This document shows, one piece after another, positions 30,562-41,052 of a stretch of 64,000 bases of DNA; positions within the stretch are counted from its first letter, which is position 1, and every line of letters begins with the position of its first letter. The position numbers and the translations under genes are program-made. Source of the DNA: an uncultured Methanobacterium sp. (GTDB taxonomy: Archaea; Methanobacteriota; Methanobacteria; Methanobacteriales; Methanobacteriaceae). The stretch covers positions 1,346,501-1,410,500 of the forward strand of contig NZ_OY762015.1 in NCBI RefSeq assembly GCF_963665055.1, in the 5' to 3' direction. Below the pieces are notes generated by a model. That model was not told the DNA's origin. It saw nothing but the letters and a program-made list of their open reading frames with translations, and searched no databases.

Positions 30562-30975
30562 ATGAAATCCGTGAATTTTGAAAGTGGACTGGACAATGAG
30601 AGGAAGGTGATGGTGACCATATTCTGGACTAACAGGAAGGCTGCCCGGACTGAAGGCTGTGCTCCGTTCAGGATAAAGAGAATAGAAACTGAAAGTGAAA
30701 CCTACACTCCAACAGGGAATAAATTGCTCAAGATAAATGACGATATCATGAAAGATATGGTCCAAACACTGGATGCGGGTAAATCCATTCCTATGGAGTT
30801 TAATATTGGGGAAGAAAACATTAATGTCTCCCTCAGTGCAGATTCTTTCTCAGTTTCTGTGGAAAAAAGTCCAGAAATAGAAGAAGAAATCATTGAAAAA
30901 CTGGAAATGGAATTAACCAAGAAGTTTCCCAATTTATGTGACTCATTCAAACCAAGGGTAACTCATCAGGGATAA
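30562..30975 (+). CDS. Conserved-looking hypothetical protein
   Basis: 137 residues from ATG 30562, chosen because GGGGG lies six bases upstream; an ATG at 30538 lacks a site. It is a soluble alpha/beta protein with charged character: VMVTIFWTNRKAARTEGCAPFRIKRI near the start, then a MEFNIGEENINVSLSADSF beta region and a C-terminal Glu/Lys helix (IEEEIIEKLEMELTKKF). I do not recognise the family. The neighbours give no functional hint beyond lying after fprA. Confidence 0.65.
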   Translation: MKSVNFESGLDNERKVMVTIFWTNRKAARTEGCAPFRIKRIETESETYTPTGNKLLKINDDIMKDMVQTLDAGKSIPMEFNIGEENINVSLSADSFSVSVEKSPEIEEEIIEKLEMELTKKFPNLCDSFKPRVTHQG

Positions 30976-31298
30976 ACAATTAAAAATTGTAAAAATTGTA
31001 AATAAAATAATGATAATAGTAGGTAGAATAAGGATAATTAAATATAAATAATGATTATTATGTAGAATAAATAATGATAATTAGGTAGAATAATGATTAT
31101 TAGGTAGAATGAGGATAATTAGACAAAAATAATCCAGATGAACAAGGATAACTAGATAAAATAATCATAAAACAAGGATATTCAATAGATAAAGTTATTC
31201 TCTTTTTTTCTTTAGGAATGATTTCCTATTTAAGAAAAAATTAAGAAAATAACCTTCCCCCATTTTTTTAAAATTTCAATGGATTAGATAATCTGCTT
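30976..31298. other. AT-rich intergenic region with decayed short repeats
   Basis: Between convergent genes. Imperfect repeats built on AATAATGATTATTAGGTAGA occur from about 31000 to 31160. T-rich tracts (31199-31215 and 31262-31275) could serve as terminators for both directions. No open frame of note. Confidence 0.5.
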
Positions 31299-31697
31299 TT
31301 ACAGTTCAATGGAACCTATTATGTCTCCATCTGAAACAATACCTACCAGTTCATGGTTATCCAGAACCACCAGCTGGTTAATTATGCCATCATCTGAACC
31401 ATATTCATGCATTTTACGCACTGCTGTGGCCAGATCATCTTCAGGATGGACGTATATCACCTGATTAACCATAACCTCTTCCACAGTGGTCCCTAACTCA
31501 TACTTATCCAGTATCAGGTTATGACCCAGATCAGTGGCAGTAACAATTCCCACCAGTTTTCCATCTTCATCCACTACTGGCAGTGAACTTATTTTATGTT
31601 TCATCAGTTTTTCAAATGCAAATACAACATCTTCAGTAGGAGGGACTGTAATAACCTTCTGGCTCATTACATCCTTAACCTTTAGATTCGGTAACAT
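31299..31697 (-). CDS. Two-CBS-domain protein
   Basis: 132 residues from the ATG at 31697 (MLPNLKVKDVM); an upstream in-frame start at 31763 is less likely. CBS 1 reads VKDVMSQKVITVPPTEDV...ISSLPVVDEDGKLVGIVTATDL and CBS 2 VEEVMVNQVIYVHPEDDL...LVVLDNHELVGIVSDGDI. Such stand-alone pairs bind adenine nucleotides and act as energy sensors. It overlaps the 3' end of the 2-PGK gene by 23 bases, implying coupled translation and perhaps regulation of cyclic 2,3-diphosphoglycerate metabolism. Confidence 0.85.
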   Translation of the reverse strand: MLPNLKVKDVMSQKVITVPPTEDVVFAFEKLMKHKISSLPVVDEDGKLVGIVTATDLGHNLILDKYELGTTVEEVMVNQVIYVHPEDDLATAVRKMHEYGSDDGIINQLVVLDNHELVGIVSDGDIIGSIEL

Positions 31698-32592
31698 AGT
31701 CTTCACTTCCATAGGTTTTGGTAATATCTTCAATAATCGATTCAATGGTGGTGGTGATATCAATGTTTTCTATCACAGGAACATGATATTTGTTGGCCTG
31801 ACTTTCAAAGTATTTATGAGTCCTCCTAATTGCCCCAAAATAATTCATGTACCTTTCAAGAGGCCTTCTTGCCCATTGCTGCCGGCATCTTGAATAAAAA
31901 CGACCCTTATGCACTTCTTCATCTTCCAGGGTTAAAATGAACATGTGTACATTATCCCTGGAAACCAGGTCTTCCCTGATGAATCCGGGTACGATGTGAA
32001 CTCCTTCAATAACAATACTGATGCCCTCGGTTATGGATCGTTCAATAACCGCCTCTACACCAACACTCACCGTGTCTACATGGTCCCTGAAACCTATTAA
32101 CACCTCATCCAGTTCAGGTGGTGGTGGTATTCTGAGGGAGCGGTAGGCAGTGTAACTGGATTCATAGATGGTGGGTAAAAGCTCCTTGGATGCGATTTTA
32201 CGCATTACTTCTCGTATCATGTCCGTGCTGATCATGTTACGGATTCCCAGTCTGTTGGCCACCTCAAATGCTATGGAAGAAGTTCCCACTCCTGATGAAC
32301 CTCCTATGAGAATAACTAAAGGGTCCTGACATTTCCTTATCCTTTTCCAGAGACCATACTGGACAGCTATTTCACTGTCTTCCTCTTTCAGCCTCTGGCG
32401 GACGACGTTCACCAGGTCATCCAGTTTGATTAATTTCACACCCTCTTTTTTGAGCTGAGCTTCTATCTGCGAAGAGAAAGTGTAGGCTTTGTTGGGATCC
32501 ATTTCAGCACGGGTTAGAGACCTGGCTAAAACTCCTTTAGAAAAGGGTTCCCTGTATTTTTTCCCGCTTACTTCTCCTTCAACCATTATCAT
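31675..32592 (-). CDS. pgk2: 2-phosphoglycerate kinase with ATP-cone domain
   Basis: 305 residues. An N-terminal ATP-cone-like domain (PFSKGVLARSLTRAEMDPNK) precedes a P-loop kinase domain with Walker A VILIGGSSGVGTSSIAFEVA (near residue 95). It makes 2,3-diphosphoglycerate, the precursor of cyclic 2,3-diphosphoglycerate, a compatible solute and phosphate reserve in Methanobacteriales. GAGGTGAAGTTACT precedes the ATG. The CBS gene overlaps its 3' end. Confidence 0.88.
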   Translation of the reverse strand: MIMVEGEVSGKKYREPFSKGVLARSLTRAEMDPNKAYTFSSQIEAQLKKEGVKLIKLDDLVNVVRQRLKEEDSEIAVQYGLWKRIRKCQDPLVILIGGSSGVGTSSIAFEVANRLGIRNMISTDMIREVMRKIASKELLPTIYESSYTAYRSLRIPPPPELDEVLIGFRDHVDTVSVGVEAVIERSITEGISIVIEGVHIVPGFIREDLVSRDNVHMFILTLEDEEVHKGRFYSRCRQQWARRPLERYMNYFGAIRRTHKYFESQANKYHVPVIENIDITTTIESIIEDITKTYGSEDYVTESKG

Positions 32593-32714
32593 AGTAACTT
32601 CACCTCAACATTGGGGCATTGCAAGATATAAAAATCAAAATATTATTTGTCAACATCATTTAAATCCTTTTCTTTATGGATTTTTTTTATCCCAGAAATA
32701 TGAAAGAGCTAAGA

Positions 32715-33389
32715 TTAACTTGAAAGTTTTATTAGTTCTGTTTCTACCTCTTCATCTCCAGGAGCATCAGGAATTTGGATTAAGCATGCATAGCCCTGTG
32801 ATAGTTCTCCGGGGTTTACGATGGTGGTGTTACCAATCTTATCAGTGCCCCGTGCTTCGTGTATGTGACCGCAAATATTGAGGGTGGGTTGCATTTCTTC
32901 AATAATTTTACGCAGGCTTTTACTTCCCACATGGGTCCCTGAAGGTAAAAGATCAGTTTTAGTACCATATGGGGGAGCATGAGTAATAAAAAGAGTTATT
33001 TCCTCATTTCCAATCCCTTTAATGGCTTTTTTTGCTTCATCATAGATTTGAATTTCCTCAAATTCAAGGGGAGTGTCAAATGGTGTGGGGTTAGAACCTC
33101 CGAAACCGCATATTCCTATGTTCTTAATTATCATGTTGCGGGCGTGGATATTTATGGCCTGGGATTGATCGATATTAACATGTATGGACTCTGGATCGCA
33201 GTTACCGGGTATTGCCAGTACTGGTACTCCAAATGAACTGATTTCATTTAACAGATCTTCTCCCAGCTTGGGAGGGCCGAAATTGGTAATGTCACCGGCT
33301 ATGATTATCAGGTCCACTTTGTTATCTTTAAGATAGGTAATGATAGGCTTTATATTACCATGGAGATCAGTTATAGCAATGATTTTCAT
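32715..33389 (-). CDS. Calcineurin-like metallophosphoesterase
   Basis: 224 residues with the five metal-binding blocks: ITDLHGN, IIAGDITNFG, IPGNCDPE, FITHAPPYG and ICGHIHEARG. This is the compact MJ0936/YfcE-like class of phosphodiesterases. Substrate unknown. AAGGAGGAGAACT precedes the ATG. Confidence 0.9.
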   Translation of the reverse strand: MKIIAITDLHGNIKPIITYLKDNKVDLIIIAGDITNFGPPKLGEDLLNEISSFGVPVLAIPGNCDPESIHVNIDQSQAINIHARNMIIKNIGICGFGGSNPTPFDTPLEFEEIQIYDEAKKAIKGIGNEEITLFITHAPPYGTKTDLLPSGTHVGSKSLRKIIEEMQPTLNICGHIHEARGTDKIGNTTIVNPGELSQGYACLIQIPDAPGDEEVETELIKLSS

Positions 33390-33704
33390 AGTTCTCCTCC
33401 TTAACGTTCTATAATTAAATGTTAAAAATTCAAATCCATACTAAATTGAAGTTTTTAGTACTAAAAATGAGTTTGATACTTTGATACTACGAAAAAGTTT
33501 TGATTTACGAATCTACGATTCCATTAATTTAATAAAAACCATTGATTATCAATTTTTAAACTTTTTTTATTGAATCCAGTTTTAAACTTTATTCTCCAAT
33601 GTTAATTTTATCTAATAGGATATTTTTAATCAGAACAATGATTAAATCACCACTATCCCTAAAAACTGGAATTTAATCCCTATATAAATTAAATTTCAAT
33701 TGTT
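33390..33704. other. AT-rich intergenic region
   Basis: 315 bases without an open frame. TACTAAA/TTTGATACT-type short repeats occur between 33450 and 33500. T-rich tracts around 33555-33570 may end the DUF2096 transcript. Nothing else is seen. Confidence 0.4.
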
Positions 33705-34250
33705 TTATTCCATTTCTATTATTTGTTCTTTGAAGAATGATGAAAGTTCCTGAAGGCTTTTTTTAATGTTTTCTTTGTCTCCATAGATTACTATCAGGGT
33801 ATCTTCCTCAAATTCAATGATAACGTTTTCATATTCTGCGATTTCCTGAACCCTATCCTCAGAGAGGGGAGTCTTGAAGTTCATTCGAACCATTGAAAAA
33901 CCAGATGGTGCACCTACCACGAACTTGGAATCAGTTTTTTTCTGGGGGTATACTACTTCTCCCCTGGAAGCTCTTAGGAGTTTATCCATCCATTTATCTA
34001 CATATTCTGAACTTACTTCCTCAGCCAAACCCATTAAAAAATTCTGAACTGAAGTTAAAAATTCATTGATTCGTTTTACCGCTACCTGTCTTTCAGGATC
34101 GGTGGGATCTACCTTGTAGAAGTTAATGGTGGTTTTGGCCATCTGGATGTTTTTGGTGATTTCCGTGGGGATCTCTTTTTCTTTCTTTTTAAGATCAGTT
34201 AGAAGGTCCACCAGCACCAGCCAGGTCTGTTCTGCTGGCAATTCGCTCAT
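33705..34250 (-). CDS. DUF2096 family protein
   Basis: 181 residues. The N-terminal two thirds are helical (LLTDLKKKEKEIPTEITKNIQMA); the C-terminal third is a small alpha/beta domain (YENVIIEFEEDTLIVIYGDKENI) resembling an RNA- or ligand-binding fold. It matches the DUF2096 family known from methanogens, function unknown. Its ATG overlaps the stop of the upstream DUF749-like gene by 4 bases, so the two are translationally coupled. Confidence 0.75.
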   Translation of the reverse strand: MSELPAEQTWLVLVDLLTDLKKKEKEIPTEITKNIQMAKTTINFYKVDPTDPERQVAVKRINEFLTSVQNFLMGLAEEVSSEYVDKWMDKLLRASRGEVVYPQKKTDSKFVVGAPSGFSMVRMNFKTPLSEDRVQEIAEYENVIIEFEEDTLIVIYGDKENIKKSLQELSSFFKEQIIEME

Positions 34251-34513
34251 AAGTAACCTTCCAGAACCTTTCTAGAACTGTGGTTGAGTTGGGCATCAGC
34301 TGCATTAAGCTCCTCATCGATCTCTTTTAAACTTTTATAGGAGTCTAAAAACAATACATGCACACTTTCAGTACCACTAATATCGAGGATGGCTATGTTA
34401 TCAGTAGATTCAATTGTTTTATTTTCTAATGATGCTTTGTACTGTACAAATGGACCGTATTTTTCCGGTAATTCCGTGAATTTAAATACTCCGGCTAGAG
34501 TAGCTACGAACAA
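34247..34513 (-). CDS. DUF749-like small protein
   Basis: 88 residues starting at TTG 34513, supported by GAGGTG about 5-6 bases upstream. A compact alpha/beta protein: FVATLAGVFKFTELPEKYGPFVQYK, then NIAILDISGTESVHVLFLDSY and a C-terminal helix. Resembles the methanogen family DUF749. Coupled to the DUF2096 gene; the pair likely acts together, function unknown. Confidence 0.7.
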   Translation of the reverse strand: MFVATLAGVFKFTELPEKYGPFVQYKASLENKTIESTDNIAILDISGTESVHVLFLDSYKSLKEIDEELNAADAQLNHSSRKVLEGYL

Positions 34514-34626
34514 AAGAACACCTCTTATATTTTTTATTCTGTTAGTTAAGTTAAAATTAGTATTTAATTAGTATTTTTAAAAATAAAAAACTTACGGGTA
34601 AAAAAAATAATTAATGGAGAATAGGA

Positions 34627-35525
<899 letters not shown>

Positions 35526-35526
35526 G

Positions 35527-36460
<934 letters not shown>

Positions 36461-36528
36461 ACCCCGGTCATCCTACGGTTCTCTTGGAAAACCATGTGAT
36501 TTCCAATTAAAAGTCTTGAATATAGAGC

Positions 36529-36577
36529 TATATAAAGGTTGCTAAAAATTAGGTTAGTGTAACCTTTTAGGTTACAC
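36529..36577 (-). promoter_or_regulatory. hdrCB promoter: TATA box with upstream 21-bp palindrome
   Basis: TTTATATA (36536-36529, minus strand) lies about 80 bases before the long hdrC start, leaving a leader of some 50 nt. Twenty bases further upstream is a perfect inverted repeat, GTGTAACC-TTTTA-GGTTACAC (36557-36577), placed like an archaeal activator or repressor site. The binding protein is unknown. Confidence 0.6.
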
Positions 36578-36787
36578 CCATGGGAGATTAATATTAAAAA
36601 GATGTTAACAAGTGAGATAAATAAGAGTATAAGTAAACGGGATATTTATTAATTTAAGATGAGTACAATAAATATGAGTAATTAGATTATATTAGTATTT
36701 GAATAGATTCTGATTAACTGAATAAATTTCATTGATTCTTAATTCATTAAAAAAAAATAATTTAATCATAAAAAAAACACTGATCAC
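36578..36787. other. AT-rich divergent spacer
   Basis: Between the hdrCB promoter and the ArcS-like gene. Only AT-rich DNA is seen; no clear TATA box or ribosome binding site for the plus-strand gene could be chosen with confidence. Confidence 0.3.
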
Positions 36788-37516
36788 ATGTTAGAAATAA
36801 AATCTCACGACGGACCGGCAAGGCAGGGCAAATACCAGGCCACAGAAACACCGAACATTTTAAAATTCAATCTGGAGTCCATGGTTCCAGATGAGCCCAT
36901 GCCTTATGATGTGCCTCGAGAAATGGCCAAATGGTCTGTGGAAAACACAATAGAAAATGCACAAAAAGGCGATATTAACCAGATAGCAGTGCTTCATGGT
37001 GCTAAGTATCCGGATCTTCGCCTAGAATGTGCCAGTGCACTGGAAGAACTGGGTTATCGGCTATTTTTGGTAGCAAACACAGATGATCTTCTAAGAAAAC
37101 CCCAGGATCTTCTGAAGATAATCACCAACCTACGGGAGAATATGAGCCCCAATTCAGCATTAATTTTCCCATTTGCAGAGTTGAATTTCATTCCTTTACT
37201 GGTTTATCTGGGTGTGGATTTCTTCGGAGATTCCAGTGCAGACTTTTATGCCAAAATAGGGGCGATAACCACCCCTCACGGTAATTATGACCTCCAACAA
37301 TATCCTATATACGATTTTACTCCAGAAGAATTGAAAAAATACAATCAAGACTCTCTGGACTTTGTGCTGAGGGAAGTGAGGGCCCATATACAAAACGGTA
37401 CCCTACGTAACCTGGTGGAAGAGCGATGCTGTTCTTCTCCTGAGGCCATGTCTGCTTTAAGGATTTTAGATCGGGACTATGTGGATTTTGTGGATAGTTA
37501 TACTCCTTTGTATTAA
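36788..37516 (+). CDS. TGT/archaeosine synthase-like domain protein
   Basis: 242 residues. The N-terminal LEIKSHDGPARQGKYQATETPNIL and the C-terminal LREVRAHIQNGTLRNLVEER...SALRILDRDY segments resemble the N-terminal, catalytically degenerate TGT-like domain of archaeosine synthase ArcS and other tRNA-ribosyltransferase relatives. The zinc site and PUA domain of full enzymes are missing. It may bind tRNA or a glycine-like/lysine donor, but activity cannot be inferred. No ribosome binding site is obvious before the ATG. Confidence 0.55.
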   Translation: MLEIKSHDGPARQGKYQATETPNILKFNLESMVPDEPMPYDVPREMAKWSVENTIENAQKGDINQIAVLHGAKYPDLRLECASALEELGYRLFLVANTDDLLRKPQDLLKIITNLRENMSPNSALIFPFAELNFIPLLVYLGVDFFGDSSADFYAKIGAITTPHGNYDLQQYPIYDFTPEELKKYNQDSLDFVLREVRAHIQNGTLRNLVEERCCSSPEAMSALRILDRDYVDFVDSYTPLY

Positions 37517-37740
37517 TAAGACGTACCCTAACTGACTTGTGGAAAAAACTCCTTTTTATTAATTTTTTTAACATTCTTAAAAGTTATCTCACAGGATTGA
37601 GTTTTAAATTAAAAAATCCTTTAATTTTAAGTAATTTCCTGAATTAAACCATTATAATAAGTTTTTATTATTAATAAAAATAGAAATCAATAGCTAAAAT
37701 AAATTAACCCCTTAAGTTATCTTATAAAATAATAATAAAT

Positions 37741-37754
37741 GGCCTAAAAAGGCC
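37741..37754 (-). terminator. Small hairpin after the methyltransferase gene
   Basis: GGCCT-AAAA-AGGCC lies 30 bases after the stop of the minus-strand methyltransferase gene. On that strand it is followed by ATTTATTATTATTTTAT. A plausible terminator; on the plus strand a T-rich tract at 37551-37569 may end the ArcS-like transcript. Confidence 0.4.
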
Positions 37755-37783
37755 TAAAAAATAATTTTTGAATTCCTAAATAA

Positions 37784-38362
37784 TTATTTCTTAAAGGATT
37801 TCACCAGATAATGATATTTACCAACTTCCGCTGTTCCACCTATGGTGAATCCATGTTCTTCCAGGATTTCCTCCACATCTTCAGGAGTTAAACGAACATC
37901 ATAGGATGGTCCTGGTGGTCCATCGGCCTTGATGAACTCAACCACTGCAAATGTGCCTCCTGGTTTCAGAACTCTTCTAATTTCAGTTAAAACAGTTTTA
38001 AGTGTATCTTCACTGGTAAAACCATGCAGTACATTGGCCATGACACACACATCAATCAGGTTATCTTCCAGGGGCACGGCAATGGTCATATCTGCAAGTA
38101 CTGTCTTTAAATTATTGATTTGGAGTTTTTTAGCCTCCTGGTTGAGTCCATCTAAACTGGGTTGGTACGCATCCACAGAGTATATCTTTCCTGACTCTTT
38201 AACTAATTCAGAAGCAGCAATGGAGATATAACCATCTCCACAACCTGCATCCATAAATGTTTGACCCTCCTTTAATTCCAGAACACCCAGTATCTTTTTA
38301 GGATCAAGAATGTCCCGGGTAGATTTTCCATGATGTTTATGTTCCTGTTTTCCATCTGCCAT
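37784..38362 (-). CDS. Class I SAM-dependent methyltransferase
   Basis: 192 residues from ATG 38362 (GGAG about 9 bases upstream; TTG 38380 less likely). Motif I reads FMDAGCGDGYISIAAS; then IYSVDAYQPSL (motif II acidic residue) and IRRVLKPGGTFAVVEF. The UbiE/ArsM-like type. The N-terminal DGKQEHKHHGKST is His/Lys-rich. It lies downstream of an ABC exporter and may act in the same resistance or export pathway; substrate unknown. Confidence 0.85.
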   Translation of the reverse strand: MADGKQEHKHHGKSTRDILDPKKILGVLELKEGQTFMDAGCGDGYISIAASELVKESGKIYSVDAYQPSLDGLNQEAKKLQINNLKTVLADMTIAVPLEDNLIDVCVMANVLHGFTSEDTLKTVLTEIRRVLKPGGTFAVVEFIKADGPPGPSYDVRLTPEDVEEILEEHGFTIGGTAEVGKYHYLVKSFKK

Positions 38363-38445
38363 TTGATCATACTCCTTCAATTACCATTTTTTTTTGATGT
38401 TTGGCAAGTCTTTTTCAACATGTTAATTTTTCCATAAACTATTAT

Positions 38446-39720
38446 TTAGTTTTCAGCTTTTAACCTGTTTTTTGAAAAGAGCACCAGACCAATTGCAAAG
38501 AGCACAATGGTTAAACCAACTGCCCACATCACCTGGTATGATATATCACCCCATCCTTCACCATAGGTAAGAGTGGATCTGAGGGCTGAAAGCACATGGG
38601 TCCATGGCAAGATATCATTTAACTGGAATGCCTGCCCACCTAAGCTGGCTATTTGCATCGGGGGTAATGGGAAAAATGCACCTACCACAAAAGTTAATGG
38701 AACGCTGATGAGTGTTCCCAGACTGGCTGCCTGACGGTCGTTACGGGCAAACGCTGCTATAATCATTCCCAATGCTATGGATGCAATTCCTCCAATTATT
38801 CCCACAATCACTGCCAGAATAATTGAATTTATACCACCTTGCCAGTGAAATCCTATCATTATAGCTACTGCCAGGAGGATTATTACCTGGGCTGCTGCAA
38901 TCAGAGACCATGGAATCATACCACCAAATAATAGGTCGAACGATGTCATTTTGGAGAGTTTTAACCGGGTGAGTGTTCCTTTATCCACTTCTCTGGTTAA
39001 ACCTGCGGCCACGGTATTGGTTAAAAGCAGTATGGCAAATACCATCATTCCTGGTGCCAGGAAATCAAAGTTGGTGAATGCATCAGTTCCAGGAATACCT
39101 TCCACCTTACTCTGGATGTAACTATTAGCTTCCACTCCAGATGTTCCCTGGATTGACTTTTGCACCTGAGAAGTCATTTTATCCTGGTACTGCTCCATAA
39201 CCCCAGTTAATATTCCCTGTGACACTCCAAATCCAATATAACCCGTATCACCACGTATTATAACGGTTGAAGTTTCATTAGACTGTGGTGAAGTTACAGT
39301 GCCTGGAGCCATCTTTTCCTGCACACTGCTGGTGATATATGCCACCAAAGACTGTGAAAAGTTGGGAGGTATTATTAACTCAGCATCAACATCCCGGTGT
39401 TTAAGTTTCTTTTGCGCATCTTCCTCGGTGGTTTGAGTGACATTAAACAAATGAACATCACTGTCCTGATAATTAGAGTCTTGCAGAATCTGGGTAAGAT
39501 TATTTCCAAAGTTCACCTGTTCACCGGTTCCAGGCATGGTAGCCCCAGTATCATAATTTACCACTGCCAAGTTATGTGGTTGATTATTCTCACTTATACC
39601 GCCAAATGCAAATCCAAATACCAACATGAAGAATATAGGGAATAGTAGGATCATCATCAGACCTCTACGGTCCCGGATTAATTCTTTAAAATCTTTTTTT
39701 GCTATACTTATAAATTTCAT
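38446..39720 (-). CDS. ABC-2 type transporter permease
   Basis: 424 residues. An N-terminal cytoplasmic helix and first membrane span (MMILLFPIFFMLVFGFAFG) are followed by a large external domain (about residues 40-215) with an Ile-rich fold typical of ABC-2/DrrB-YhgE-like exporters. Five more spans and the ABC-2 signature region follow. AGGGAGTAGGAAC precedes the ATG. Pairs with the ATPase gene 4 bases upstream; probably exports a drug, lipid or peptide. Confidence 0.88.
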   Translation of the reverse strand: MKFISIAKKDFKELIRDRRGLMMILLFPIFFMLVFGFAFGGISENNQPHNLAVVNYDTGATMPGTGEQVNFGNNLTQILQDSNYQDSDVHLFNVTQTTEEDAQKKLKHRDVDAELIIPPNFSQSLVAYITSSVQEKMAPGTVTSPQSNETSTVIIRGDTGYIGFGVSQGILTGVMEQYQDKMTSQVQKSIQGTSGVEANSYIQSKVEGIPGTDAFTNFDFLAPGMMVFAILLLTNTVAAGLTREVDKGTLTRLKLSKMTSFDLLFGGMIPWSLIAAAQVIILLAVAIMIGFHWQGGINSIILAVIVGIIGGIASIALGMIIAAFARNDRQAASLGTLISVPLTFVVGAFFPLPPMQIASLGGQAFQLNDILPWTHVLSALRSTLTYGEGWGDISYQVMWAVGLTIVLFAIGLVLFSKNRLKAEN

Positions 39721-39724
39721 GTTC

Positions 39725-40666
39725 CTACTCCCTTAGTCCAGTTCCAGTTAAATCTATGAACACATCTTCCAGGGTATTCTGGCGAATAGATAAATCCAGT
39801 ACATGAGTATTTGCACTTTCAACGTGATCTATCATTTTTGGAAGTTTGCTCACTGCATCCAGGGCTCTTACATTAAGTGTACCATCCACATCTACTGCAG
39901 AGTGTACGTCTTCCATTTCTACAAGCAAATTAGCTACATCCTGAATTTTTTCTGGATCAGAAAGTTTCATTTCCACCACATCCCCCTCACCTATTTCTTT
40001 TTTTAGGTTGGATGGAGTGTCCAGTTTAAGGAGTTTTCCATGATCAATGATGGCTATTCGATCAGAGAGGCGATCTGCTTCATCCATGAGGTGTGTAGTC
40101 AGGATAACTGTTTTACCCTCATCATCCCTTAAACTACGTATATAATTCCATAGAACCCTTCTTGATTGTGGATCAAGCCCTTCTGAAGGTTCATCTAAGA
40201 CTACAATTTCTGGATGGTGAACAACTGCCATGGCCAGGTTTAGTCGTCTTTTCATTCCCCCGGATAGTTGAGTGACTACAGTATCAGCCTTGTCTGTGAG
40301 GAAAAGGTCATCAAGCAGTTTATGCACTCTTTTTTCAAGTTCCTTTTTGGGAACTTCATACATATCACCAATAAGCATTAGGCTTTCTTTGCAGGTTAAA
40401 AAGTCCCATAACACTAATTCCTGAGGGCAGATACCTATGGTTCCCTTTTCCACTTTATCCAGTTTTTCCCCGTTTATAAAAACATCCCCACTGGTGGGGC
40501 GTAACAATCCAACCATTATACTGATTGAGGTCGTTTTTCCAGCACCATTAGGGCCTAAAAATCCAAAAACTTCTCCTCTTTTAATTTTAAGGTTGAGTTT
40601 ATCAACTGCACGAAAATCACCAAAATCTCTGGTGACGTCGCGGGCCTCTATAATGAAATCATTCAA
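39725..40666 (-). CDS. ABC transporter ATP-binding protein, DrrA-like
   Basis: 313 residues. Walker A GPNGAGKTTSI, Q-loop near ICPQELVLWDF, signature TQLSGGMKRR, Walker B IVVLDEPSEGLDP and H-loop LTTHLMDEADRL, then an about 90-residue C-terminal domain (DUF4162-like). Start TTG 40666 with AAGGAGG eight bases upstream. It energises the adjacent permease. The neighbouring PadR gene probably controls the unit. Confidence 0.93.
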   Translation of the reverse strand: MNDFIIEARDVTRDFGDFRAVDKLNLKIKRGEVFGFLGPNGAGKTTSISIMVGLLRPTSGDVFINGEKLDKVEKGTIGICPQELVLWDFLTCKESLMLIGDMYEVPKKELEKRVHKLLDDLFLTDKADTVVTQLSGGMKRRLNLAMAVVHHPEIVVLDEPSEGLDPQSRRVLWNYIRSLRDDEGKTVILTTHLMDEADRLSDRIAIIDHGKLLKLDTPSNLKKEIGEGDVVEMKLSDPEKIQDVANLLVEMEDVHSAVDVDGTLNVRALDAVSKLPKMIDHVESANTHVLDLSIRQNTLEDVFIDLTGTGLRE

Positions 40667-40717
40667 TTAGAATTCCTCCTTCAAATAACCTATCCTGCAG
40701 ATCTTTTCTTGAATTCA

Positions 40718-40967
40718 TCATTTATTAGTCTCCACTGGTTCTTCCTTTTGAAACTTTAAGAACGAAAATAATTCATTTATATATCCATTGCTGATTTCAT
40801 GATAATCAGAGCAAAAATCAAAATTACCTTCTACCATATTCTGAGTGATCTTCATTATTAATTCCGGATTATTCAGGGGTAAATTCACAAGTTTGCCACT
40901 GACTATGTTATCCCCTTCACATGAATAACAAGCTATTAAACATTTTTTCTTCTTTTAAATTCGCCAT
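40718..40967 (-). pseudogene. Small Cys-containing gene broken by a frameshift
   Basis: GAGGA lies upstream of ATG 40967, which opens MANLKEEK and then runs into a 6-A tract (plus-strand T's 40943-40948); this frame stops 9 codons later. Removing one A joins it to a frame that stays open to TGA at 40718 and reads CLIACYSCEGDNIVSGKL...FLKFQKEEPVETNK, giving 82 residues with paired cysteines. The composition looks truly coding. It lies between PadR and the ABC genes on the same strand. It may be a pseudogene, a slippage-regulated gene, or a homopolymer sequencing error. Confidence 0.6.
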
Positions 40968-41052
40968 TTAAGATTCCTCACTTTTTTATACAATTTAAAT
41001 TCTTTTAATCCGTTTAGGTATTAGTTCGGTGTTAAGGCGATAATGCTCATCG

